The notes beneath the pieces were generated by a model. The model did not search any database and was not told the origin of the DNA. It worked only from the letters and a program-made list of their open reading frames with translations. The translations under genes and the position numbers were made by a program. Shown one piece after another: positions 30,111 through 40,806 of a stretch of DNA of 64,000 nucleotides. The stretch comes from Clostridia bacterium UC5.1-1D2 (lineage in GTDB: Bacteria; Bacillota; Clostridia; Lachnospirales; Lachnospiraceae): assembly GCA_001304855.1 (NCBI GenBank), contig BBZN01000022.1, forward strand, positions 1 through 64,000. Reading direction: 5' to 3'. Within the stretch, counting starts at the first letter, position 1. Each line of letters opens with the position of its first letter.

Positions 30111-31129
30111 ATGGGTCAAGTAAAGAAATTAATGAAATCGCATGAGATGAGCAGCTTTCTGTTTCTGGCTGCATTGATATTCATCGTAGGCTGCGTGAAC
30201 CCAAGCTTCTGGCAGCCCACATCCATCCTTAACTGCTTTAACGACAGCGTGGTGTTCACACTTCTGGCAGTGGGAAGCGCTTTTGTAATTCTTACAGGAG
30301 AGATAGACGTATCGGTAGGAGCCACCCTGGGCATGTCCGCAGCTGTGGGAGCAACCATGCTGAGAGACGGTTCCAACTGGGCGGCGGCTATTCTGGCTGC
30401 AATCGTCATAGGGGCGGCGATAGGGTTTGTCAACGGATTCGGAGTTTCCGTACTGCAGATACCTTCCTTGATTTTCACACTGGGAGTCAACGGCGTAGTC
30501 CGGGGACTGATATATGTGTATACCAAGGGAGCCTGGGTTGAGAACCTGCCTGCGGAGTATACAAAGATGTCCAACACCTTCATTGCAGGGCAGCTCACCG
30601 CCTTTTATGCAGTTACTTTGGCAGTGGTAATCGCGGGGCACATCATCCTGACGCGCACCAAGAAGGGCAAATATTTTATCGCTGTGGGCGATAATGCCGC
30701 AGGCGCAACGCTGGTGGGCATCCCTGCGAACCAGACGAAGATTACTGCTTACATACTCAGCGGCGTGTTTGCGGCGGCAGCCGGAATGATTTATACCTCC
30801 CGCATCGGCTTTATCACTCCCACCGCAGGCAACAGCTACGAGATGAAAGCGATTGCAGCCTGCGTTCTGGGCGGCATAGCCTGACGGGGAGGCCAGGGGA
30901 GCCTAATCGGCGCTTCCATCGGAGCCATCATCATGTCGTCTATCAGCAGAATCCTGGTATTTCTGGCTTCTCCTCCGACTATGACAACACCATCACCGGA
31001 ATCCTGCTGATTACCATTGTGGTTATCAATACAGTTACACAGAACAGGGCCATCCTGAAGAACCGGCATCAGATTCTGGCTGCAAGGACAGCTGAGAGCG
31101 CCGATAAAGAAGGAGGAGTGCAGTCATGA
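30111..31129 (+). CDS. lsrC: AI-2 ABC importer permease, frame broken
   Basis: Integral membrane subunit of about 340 residues, branched sugar-type permease with 8-10 helices. Family stretches: VILTGEIDVSVGATLGMSA, TLGVNGVVRGL, FIAVGDNAAGATLVGIP and IAACVLGG. Near 30880-30985 the frame breaks at least twice: the sequence continues as GSLIGASIGAIIMSSISRIL and then SDYDNTITGILLITIVV. The last codons overlap the lsrD start (ATGA). It is the LsrC position in the operon; LsrC and LsrD are told apart by order only. Confidence 0.88.
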
Positions 31130-32113
31130 AAAAAGCATTAAAAAGCTGGGAAATGGTTCTGCTGTGCATCCTGATTCTGGAATTTATTATATTTGCCACA
31201 GCCAACAGCAAGTTCCTGATGCCCCGTGTATTGTTCGGAAGCATCAATGATATGATATCCATCTGTATTATTTCTCTTTTTGTTACCTTTGTAATGATTA
31301 CAGGGGGTATCGATATTCAGGCCGGAGCATAGTAGGGCTCACCTCCATTGTGCTGGGCGTGTCCTGGCAGGACTGGGGCCTTAATATCTGGGCGGCAGCC
31401 TGCTGGGAATTGGGGTGGCCGCCCTGTGCGGAGCTCTCTCAGGTTATTTTGTAGCTTACTGCGGCGTTCAGCCTATGGTGGTTACTTTGGGCGGCAGTTT
31501 CCTCTTTTCGGGCCTGGCCCTGCTGGTATCCAATCTGTCGGCAACGGAGAGCTACAAGGGAATCAACGGATTTCCGGACAGCTTCATACGGATTACCAAG
31601 TTTAAACTCTTCGGAGTGATTCCGAACCAGGTTCTCATCTTCCTGGCGCTGGCGGTTGTGGCCTACATATTGCTTCACAAGACCAAGTATGGAAGGCAGA
31701 TTTTCCTTATCGGGGTTAACCAGAATGCAGCCGAGTATTCGGGAATCAACAGCAGGCTGGTGATTATGAGCACCTATGTGCTGTCCGCAGTCAGCGCGGC
31801 TATCGCAGGCATTGTTCTCACCTCCTATCTTGGAACAGCTAAAAGCGATATCGGCGCCACCCTGACCATGCCCATCATCACGGCCGTGGTGCTGGGCGGA
31901 ACCTTAAGTACGGGAGGCAAGGGAAGCGTCCTGGGGACGGCTCTGGCAGCGGTGGTGATTGGAGTGCTGAGGTTCGGACTCCCCCTTTGCTTTAAGGTGA
32001 GCCAGCAGTACCTGGACATTCCTGTGGGACTGATTCTTCTGGTTGTGATTATCGGCCGTTCCGTTGTGAACAACCCGAAATTTGCGGCTATGTTCCACAA
32101 AAAGAAAAAGTAA
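31126..32113 (+). CDS. lsrD: AI-2 ABC importer permease, frame broken
   Basis: Second membrane subunit, about 330 residues. It shows FVMITGGIDIQAG near residue 65, QPMVVTLGGSFLFSGLALL, FLIGVNQNAAEYSGI and ITAVVLGGTLSTGGKGS, the pairs of motifs that contact the ATPase and form the channel. Frame breaks lie near 31330 and 31390, between the third and fourth helices. The translation start overlaps the end of lsrC, so the two permeases are made in equal amounts. Confidence 0.88.
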
Positions 32114-32199
32114 ATTTGAGAAGTATTACGGGGCAGAGTATCCCTTGAAATACTGGTAAGCAAGAAACTATATTAATTCCAATAAGGAGGAACAAGTTT

Positions 32200-33389
32200 A
32201 TGAAGAAAAAATGGTTATCAATCGTACTCGCAGGTGTTATGGCTGCTTCACTGGCAGGCTGCGGCGGAGGCGGCGGGGCTGCCACCACAGAGGCTGCGGC
32301 AGAGGCTGCGGCTACTACCGCGGCAGAGGCGGAGAGCAAGGAGGATGCAGGTGAGACTGAGACTGAGGCTTCGGCGGATGCAGGAGCAGAGGCGGCGGAT
32401 GTTTCCGGCAAGACAGTGGCCTTTATTCCTAAGCTCACAGGAAATGCATTTTTGAGTCTGCCAACAACGGCGCACAGGAATATTCCAAGAAATGGGGATT
32501 CACAGTGGATTATCAGGGCAGCGCAAACGCTGCAGTTGCAGATCAGGTTCAGGTTATCAACAATGCAGTTGCCAGCGGCGTAGATGCAATCTGCGTGTCG
32601 TCAGTAGATGCAACCGGCCTGGATTCCGCCCTCACAGAGGCAATCGACCAGGGCGTTACCGTAGTTACATGGGATTCCGACGTATCTGATACGGCGCGTA
32701 CGCTTATGGTAAGCCAGGGCACGCCCGATATCCTGGGCAAGATGCTGGTTGACATGGGCGTTGATTCCCTGACCAACCGGGGCAGGGATCCCAAGGCCGA
32801 TACCATCAAATACGTATGGCATTATTCACAGGCAACGGTTGCAGATCAGAACTCCTGGCAGGTGGCAGGCGAGGCCTATATTAAGGAAAATTTCCCCAAC
32901 TGGGAGAATGTAGCTCCTGACAACTACTATTCAGAGCAGGATGCTGAGAAGGCGGTTTCTATCGGCGCATCCATACTGGAAGCACATCCTGACATTGATT
33001 TAATCATCTGCAACGACTCCACCGCACTTCCCGGACAGTGCAAGGCGGCTCAGAATAAGGGTCTTACAAAGGATGACGTAACCATTACCGGTTTTGCTTC
33101 TCCTATGTCCATCAAGGATTACTGCGCAGCAGGCGTTATCGAGCAGTGGGGCCTTTGGGACTGCGGCGTACAGGGCGGCATCGGATGCTACCTGGCGGCA
33201 TATCTTGCAGCAGGAAATGAAGTGCATGTAGGCGATAAGATTAATATTCCTGAGATCGGCGAAGTAGAGGTTATGCCAAATGACTGCCTCGTTGAGGGCG
33301 CAACAACCGCAGAAGTAAACAACGGCGTTGTATTGCTGCCGGAGCGCACCGTGTTCAACGAGAGCAACATGAATGATTATAACTTCTAA
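32200..33389 (+). CDS. lsrB: AI-2-binding lipoprotein, frame broken
   Basis: Substrate-binding protein, about 396 residues. Signal peptide with lipobox SLAGC, an Ala/Glu/Thr linker to residue 68, then the periplasmic-binding fold beginning VAFIPKLTGNAF. Sugar-binder stretches are VINNAVASGVDAICVSS, TVVTWDSDV, YIKENFPNW and CNDSTALPGQ. A break near 32455 joins NAFLSL to SANNGAQEYSKKWGFTVDY. AAGGAGG precedes the ATG. Full AI-2 specificity depends on particular Lys, Asp and Gln residues that I cannot align with certainty, but the operon leaves little doubt. Confidence 0.9.
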
Positions 33390-33451
33390 GTTGAAAATCA
33401 GGACAAAAAAGGTTAAACTTAAGTAAAAGACTTGGAAGGAGATTTTAGATT

Positions 33452-34330
33452 ATGGCTGATTTGGAAGGCGTTAAGGTTTCAAAGGATTATCATGTGGAAG
33501 TGCCCTTTGCCAATACAGAGAGCTTCTATGTTAAGGGAGCCAACAACCTGGATTGGGGAATGAAGAAGCATTTGTCCAATATTTTTAATCCGAAGAGCGG
33601 CAACACGGTTATGTTTGCATTTGACCATGGGTATTTCATGGGCTCAACGGCAGGTCTGGAGCGTCTGGATCTGGTAATTCCCAGGCTGCTTCCCTATGTG
33701 GATGTCCTGATGGGGACAAGAGGCGCGCTGCGCACCTGCGTGACGCCTGCCTGCGGCAAGGGTATTGCTCTCCGTTCAACCTCCGGTTCCTCCATGCTCA
33801 ATGACGATCTGTCCCATGAGGTTTTGGCTGTGGATATTGAGGAAGCCATCCGTATGAATGCCGACTGTCTGGCGATTCAGACCTTTATCGGTGCGGACGG
33901 GCAGCTTTCCAGCATTGACAACCTGTCAAAGGCTATCAATCTGGGTATGCGCTACAGCATTCCCACCATGGGCGTTGTGGCTGTGGGCAAGGATATGGAG
34001 CGTACGGACCGGTTCTTTAAGCTGGCTACCCGCATTGTAGCGGAGATGGGCGCCAATATTATCAAAACCTACTACTGTGACAATTTTGAGGAAGTAGTGG
34101 CGGCCTGCCCTGTTCCAATCGTAGTTGCAGGGGGCAAGAAGCTGCCAGAGAAGGATGCCCTGACTCTGGCTTACAATTCCATCAGGGGCGGAGCCCACGG
34201 TGTGGATATGGGAAGAAATATTTTCCAGAGCAACCATTCCCAGGAGATGGCGGCGGCCATCGGCAAGATTGTGCATGAAGGCTACACAGATAAGGAAGCT
34301 TATGAATTCTATGAGGATGCCATTCATTAA
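33452..34330 (+). CDS. lsrF: Phospho-AI-2 thiolase
   Basis: Cleaves 3-hydroxy-2,4-pentanedione-5-phosphate with CoA to dihydroxyacetone phosphate and acetyl-CoA, ending AI-2 signalling. 292 residues, normal length. It is a class I aldolase-like barrel: FAFDHGYFMGST, GMRYSIPTMGVVAVGKDM, and the catalytic lysine in NIIKTYYCDNFEEV (about residue 205). RGGAHGVDMGRNIFQ is the phosphate-binding end. GGAGATTTTAG precedes the ATG. Last gene of the operon; frame intact. An LsrG isomerase, which would act before it, is not found here. Confidence 0.95.
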   Translation: MADLEGVKVSKDYHVEVPFANTESFYVKGANNLDWGMKKHLSNIFNPKSGNTVMFAFDHGYFMGSTAGLERLDLVIPRLLPYVDVLMGTRGALRTCVTPACGKGIALRSTSGSSMLNDDLSHEVLAVDIEEAIRMNADCLAIQTFIGADGQLSSIDNLSKAINLGMRYSIPTMGVVAVGKDMERTDRFFKLATRIVAEMGANIIKTYYCDNFEEVVAACPVPIVVAGGKKLPEKDALTLAYNSIRGGAHGVDMGRNIFQSNHSQEMAAAIGKIVHEGYTDKEAYEFYEDAIH

Positions 34331-34356
34331 GATTCTTCTGAACAAGTAAAGGCTGA

Positions 34357-34387
34357 AAGGGCAGGCTGTAGTTAACGGCCTGCCCTT
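34357..34387 (+). terminator. Terminator after lsrF
   Basis: AAGGGCAGGC and GCCTGCCCTT form a 10-bp stem with an 11-base loop, 26 bp after the lsrF stop. The following ATTCCGGCTTTTA is only moderately T-rich, so read-through is possible. Confidence 0.7.
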
Positions 34388-34497
34388 ATTCCGGCTTTTA
34401 GCGGAGAGTTAGGGTGAGTTGGAGGCCTCAGCAGGGAGAAGTGCCGGTGAAGGGCAAACGAGGCGGCCTCAAACCGGTTATTGTAGGAGGGACGGAT

Positions 34498-35450
34498 ATG
34501 GAACTGGCTTTAAAGATTACCCGTATGGTGGCGCCTGTGGCTGTGATGATCGGGCTGGGATGCCTGTGCAGAAAGAAGCAGTATATTGACAGCCGGGGCA
34601 TATTGGGCCTTAAGGCTCTCATAAGCAATATCACCCTTCCCGTAGTGCTGTTCAACGCCTTTTTTACGGCTGTGTACAGCATGCGGGTACTGCTGGTGTT
34701 TCTGGTGGTTTACGCAGGATTTGGAATCGCCCTCGGGTTTGGATTCCTTACAAGACGGTTTGTAAAGCCTTACGGCCGGTTTATGCCCTTTCTCCTGACC
34801 TCGGCCGAGGGCGGAATGCTGGGCTATGCCCTGTTTTCCCTTATCGGGGGAAGCGACGCCCTCCCCGTGTTTGCCACTGTGGATATCGGACAGACGGTTT
34901 TTGCCTACACGGTGTTTATGTCCGGGCTTAAGATGGCAGACGGGCAAAAGACCGGCGTCAGGGACATTTTACAGAATGTCGTTACCAATAAGGCCTGTAT
35001 CGGCATGGCTGCAGGCATTCTGCTGGGCGTATCAGGCGTCGGGGAGGCGGTCTTAAACTCCGCTGCCGGCGGAATTGTGACGGACTTAATCGCCTTCATC
35101 ACGGCGCCTACGGCAGGGTGATTCTCATTATTGTAGGCTATGAGCTGGAGATAAAAAGGGAGCTGTTTGCGCCGGTTTTCAAGACGGTTCTCCTTCGGGC
35201 GCTTATTCTGTCCGGGGTTCTGGCTTTGGGAAGCCGGATTATATTTTCAATTACGTCTTTTGATAAGATGCTTTTTATGGCAATGCTTCTTATGTATGCC
35301 CTTCCGGCCCCCTTCATTATTCCTCTCTACGCAGATACGGGGGAGGATGGGGCGTATATTTCCACCACACTGTCTGTGGGAACCCTGCTCACGGTGGTGT
35401 TCTTTATAGGAATCGCGGCCTACAGTCAGACCGGAGGGAAATATTTGTGA
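34498..35450 (+). CDS. AEC family transporter, frame broken
   Basis: An auxin-efflux-carrier-type permease of about 317 residues with ten predicted helices; bacterial members carry malate, other organic acids or unknown anions. N-half: GLKALISNITLPVVLFNAF and SAEGGMLGYALFSLIGG; C-half: NKACIGMAAGILLGVSGVG and LPAPFIIPLYAD. The two halves meet at a break near 35118 in a short G run. GTAGGAGGGACGG lies before ATG 34498. It begins after the lsr terminator, so link to AI-2 is not indicated. Confidence 0.82.
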
Positions 35451-35457
35451 AAAACCC

Positions 35458-35486
35458 TTGCAAATTAAGGCATTTCACTGTACAAT
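35458..35486 (+). promoter_or_regulatory. Promoter before ABC-F gene
   Basis: TTGCAA at 35458-35463 and TACAAT at 35481-35486, spacer 17 bp. It starts a leader of about 165 bases before the ABC-F gene, which includes a terminator-like hairpin. Confidence 0.6.
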
Positions 35487-35510
35487 CTGATATTGAGTGA
35501 GACAGAGATG

Positions 35511-35537
35511 AGAGGGGCCGGATATGACCCCTCTTTT
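35511..35537 (+). terminator. Terminator-like hairpin in ABC-F leader
   Basis: AGAGGGG and CCCCTCT with a 10-base loop, followed by TTT. It begins about 18 bases after the predicted transcription start, so it could be an attenuator for the ABC-F gene, or simply the end of the AEC transcript. Confidence 0.55.
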
Positions 35538-35656
35538 CATGAAACAGTGGGGCGGGGAGGCGGCCGGAGGGAGGCTTCAGGGCTGCCGTCCGCAAGTGAA
35601 CCGCAAGGATTTACACACGCCCTAAATAAAACAGTGATAGAAGAAAGGGTTTTAAA

Positions 35657-37291
<1,635 letters not shown>

Positions 37292-37302
37292 GAGAGCCCG
37301 AT

Positions 37303-37322
37303 TGCCCCTAAATTTAGGGGCA
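37303..37322 (+). terminator. Hairpin terminator between ABC-F and luxS
   Basis: TGCCCCTAAATTTAGGGGCA is a perfect 20-bp palindrome, 11 bp after the ABC-F stop, followed by GTCGTTGTATTT. It may end the upstream transcript. Confidence 0.65.
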
Positions 37323-37410
37323 GTCGTTGTATTTGATGTTACGATTCACAGCGGCTGGTTTGCGGCGCGTTTTTTTGAGCGATATAAAACATTTTCAGGA
37401 GGTAAAAAAG

Positions 37411-37902
37411 ATGGAGTTAAAGAAGATTGCCAGTTTTACAATCAATCACCTGGATTTAATGCCGGGTATCTATGTGTCCAGGAAGGATCCTGTGGGCAGT
37501 GAGATCGTAACTACCTTTGATTTGCGCATGACCGCGCCCAACAGGGAGCCGGTTATGAGCACTGCGGAGGTTCATACCTTTGAGCATCTGGGGGCTACTT
37601 TTTTGAGAAGCCATAAGGAGTTTGGAGACAAGATCCTTTATTTCGGCCCTATGGGCTGCAGGACGGGCTGTTACCTTCTGATGATTGGAGATTATGAACC
37701 CAGGGATATACTGAACCTGATCATCGAAATGTGTGAATTTATCAGAGATTTCAAGGGGGAGGTTCCTGCCGCCCACCCGAAGGAATGCGGAAACTATCTG
37801 GATCAGAACCCTCACATGGCAGCTTTTTTTGCCGGTAAGTATCTGGATGTGCTGTATCATATTGACGAATTTCCTGAGTCCCGTATGGTGTACCCGGAAT
37901 AG
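37411..37902 (+). CDS. luxS: S-ribosylhomocysteine lyase (AI-2 synthase)
   Basis: Splits S-ribosylhomocysteine into homocysteine and DPD, the precursor of AI-2. 163 residues. The iron/zinc ligands are visible: HTFEH gives His55 and His59, and Cys126 lies in HPKECGNYL; Glu58 and the catalytic Cys83 in GPMGCRTGCYL are also in place, at the positions usual for the family. AGGAGG is 7 bases before ATG 37411. Frame intact. Located 3 kb after the lsr operon, so production and uptake genes are near each other but in separate transcripts. No pfs gene is adjacent. Confidence 0.97.
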   Translation: MELKKIASFTINHLDLMPGIYVSRKDPVGSEIVTTFDLRMTAPNREPVMSTAEVHTFEHLGATFLRSHKEFGDKILYFGPMGCRTGCYLLMIGDYEPRDILNLIIEMCEFIRDFKGEVPAAHPKECGNYLDQNPHMAAFFAGKYLDVLYHIDEFPESRMVYPE

Positions 37903-37920
37903 GAGAGGAAAGGAACCGAT

Positions 37921-38675
37921 ATGGCAAAATTAATTTCATGGAATGTAAACGGCCTGAGAGCCTGCGTGGGGAAAGGGTTTATGGACTTTTTCCGGGAGAT
38001 AGATGCAGATGTATTCTGTATACAGGAGAGCAAGCTTCAGGAGGGGCAGATTGACCTGGATCTGCCAGGTTACCGCCAGTACTGGAATTATGCCAGAAGA
38101 AGGGGTATTCAGGGACGGCGTTGTTTACAAAGAAGGAGCCGTTATCTGTGGTATACGGCATTGGCGTTGAGGAGCATGACAGGGAGGGACGGGTAATCAC
38201 TGCGGAGTTTGAGGATTATTATGTGGTTACCTGCTATACCCCCAACTCCCAGGACGGTCTGGCCAGGCTGGACTACCGCATGGAGTGGGAGGATGCGTTT
38301 CTGGCCTGGCTTAAAGGGCTTGAAAAGAGGAAACCGGTTATATTCTGCGGTGATTTGAATGTGGCCCACAAGGAGATCGATCTGAAAAACCCCAAGACCA
38401 ACCGAAAAAATGCCGGTTTTACAGACGAGGAGAGAGGGAAATTTACGGATCTGCTGGCAGCCGGTTTTGTGGATACCTTCCGGTATTTCTATCCTGACCA
38501 GGAGGGGATTTATTCCTGGTGGTCCTACCGCTTCAGTGCAAGGGCTAAGAATGCAGGGTGGCGTATCGACTATTTCTGCGTATCTGAGAGCTTGAAGGCC
38601 AGGCTGGTAAGCGCAGCCATTCACACAGAGGTAATGGGGTCGGACCACTGCCCGGTGGAACTGGTGATTGATTAA
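37921..38675 (+). CDS. xth: Exodeoxyribonuclease III, frame broken
   Basis: Mg2+-dependent AP endonuclease and 3'-5' exonuclease of base-excision repair, about 252 residues. Motifs in order: [20 protein letters not shown] (catalytic Glu), [13 protein letters not shown] (Asp, Asn), and [14 protein letters not shown] (final Asp-His). The break near 38097-38105 is one base; corrected, the sequence runs [15 protein letters not shown]. It starts 18 bp after luxS and may share its transcript. Confidence 0.93.
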
Positions 38676-38693
38676 AAGAACGGACGGTAAGGG

Positions 38694-40587
38694 ATGAATC
38701 TGGTTACAATTGAGCATTTGACAAAATCATATACGGAGCGGCTGCTTTTTGACGATACTGCGTTTTCCATCAATGAAGGGGAGAAGGTGGGCCTCATCGG
38801 CATCAACGGTACGGGTAAATCTACCCTTCTGAAGATTGTGGCAGGGCTGGAGGAACCTGATTCAGGAACTGTGGTGAGAGGCAGAAATCTCTATATCCGG
38901 TATCTGCCCCAGATTCCGGAGTTCGTTCCCGGAGATACGGCGCTTGAAAGCATTATGAGGGATAATGCCAACGAAACCCATTACAGTTCCGCTGAGGAGA
39001 TGCAGGCAACGGCCAAAAGCATGCTCAATGAGCTGGGGATACCGGACCACGAGGCAAAGATGGAGACTCTCTCAGGCGGCCAGAGAAAGCGGGTGGCCCT
39101 GGCGGGGGTGCTTATGAGCAGGGCGGAGCTGCTGGTCCTGGACGAGCCTACCAACCACCTGGACAGCTCGATGGCGGGGTGGCTGGAGGAATATTTGAAG
39201 GCCTTCCGGGGCGCTCTGCTTATGATCACCCATGACCGGTATTTTCTGGATAGTGTTACAGGCAGGATCGTGGAGCTGGACAAGGGAAAGCTTTACAGCT
39301 ACCAGGCAGGCTACAGGGGATATCTGGAGCTGAAAGCCCAGCGTCTGGAAATGATGGAGGCCACTGAGCGGAAGCGCCAGTCCATCCTGCGCAACGAGAT
39401 TGCCTGGATGCAGAGGGGGCCAGAGCCAGGTCCACCAAGCAGAAGGCCCACATCCAGAGGTACGAGGAGCTCCGGGACCAGAAGGGGCCGGAGTATGACA
39501 GAAATGTGGAGCTGGAATCCATTGCCAGCCGCCTGGGCCGCACAACTGTGGAGCTTAAGGGCCTGTGCAAGGCTTACGGGGACAAGGTTCTCATGGAGGA
39601 CTTTACCTATATTTTCCTGAAGAACGACCGGGTGGGGATCGTGGGGCCAAACGGAAGCGGAAAGTCTACGCTGATGAAGATAATCGCAGGCTGGGTGGAG
39701 CCGGATTCCGGGTCTGTGGAGATCGGGCAGACGGTGAAGATGGGATACTTTTCCCAGGAAAACGAGGCCATGGACGAAAGCCTGAAGGTGATTGAATATA
39801 TTAAAAATGCAGCTGAGTATGTGAAAACCAGGGACGGCAGCATCAGTGCAAGCCAGATGCTGGAACGGTTTTTGTTCCCCTCCGGCGTCCAGTACACTGC
39901 CATAAGCAAGCTCTCCGGCGGGGAGAAGCGCAGGCTCTATCTGCTGCGGATCCTTATGGAGGCCCCCAATGTAATACTGCTGGACGAGCCCACCAATGAC
40001 CTGGACATCCAGACTCTGACAATACTGGAGGACTACCTGGATACGTTTCCTGGCATTGTGATTGCGGTATCTCATGACCGGTATTTTCTGGACCGCGTGG
40101 TTAACCGGATATTCGCCTTCGAGGGACAGGGCCGGGTGGCGCAGTATGAGGGCGGATTTTCGGACTACCAGGCCGCACTGGCGCTGAAGGCCGGAGCGGA
40201 GGATGAGAGCCGGGGAAGGGGAGCGGACAGGCGTGGAGCCGGTTTAGGCAGCGCAGCATTTTCCGGCGCCGGTAGTTCGGACGGTTTCGGGGAGGAGAGC
40301 GGCCGGACGGTGAACCGGAATAACTGGAAAGAGACTTCGGGGGAGCCGTAAAGCTTAAGATGTCCTACAAGGAGCAGCGGGAGTGGGAGACGATTGAGGA
40401 GGAGATTGGAGCGCTGGAGGATACAATCGGAAATCTGGAGGCTGAGATTGAAACATCCGCCAGCAATTACAGCCGGCTCAATGAGCTGATGGAGGACAAG
40501 GCCCAAAAGGAGGCCGCCCTGGAGGAAAAAATGGAGCGCTGGATGTACCTGAATGAGCTTGCGGAGAAGATTGCCGCTCAGAAATAA
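38694..40587 (+). CDS. ABC-F ATPase, Uup type with C-terminal coiled coil, frame broken
   Basis: About 632 residues with two intact ATPase domains: [41 protein letters not shown]; then [41 protein letters not shown]. The interdomain linker has the helical arms of ABC-F proteins (broken near 39415). After a Gly/Ser/Arg-rich spacer and a break near 40345, the C-terminus KEQREWETIEEEIGALE is a coiled coil, as in Uup, which binds DNA or ribosomal RNA. GGACGGTAAGGG lies before ATG 38694. Role probably in ribosome maintenance. Confidence 0.88.
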
Positions 40588-40636
40588 CGGGTGTAAGAAG
40601 GACTGAACAGATTCGGATATTTGAACATGAAACAGG

Positions 40637-40682
40637 AGGCTGGTTCCAGAAAAGGAAAAATTTTCTGAAACCAGCCTTTTTT
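40637..40682 (+). terminator. Rho-independent terminator after ABC-F gene
   Basis: AGGCTGGTTCCAGAAAA and TTTTCTGAAACCAGCCT pair with one mismatch around a short purine loop, followed by T6. Strong terminator. Confidence 0.9.
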
Positions 40683-40806
40683 GCGCAAAAATGAAAGACG
40701 ATATTAGACGAATCAGGCTCTTTTGTTGACAAAGGGGGGAAGGGAATATATAATTTTCTTATCGTGTGATAAAATTTGGACATGTTACAGGAAGGTGGTA
40801 GCAGAG

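Noticed and set aside
40723..40806. Longer N-terminal extension of the GH13-like protein starting at 40723.
   Set aside because: The extension has no ribosome site and overlaps the promoter region; ATG 40807 follows GGAAGGTGG.
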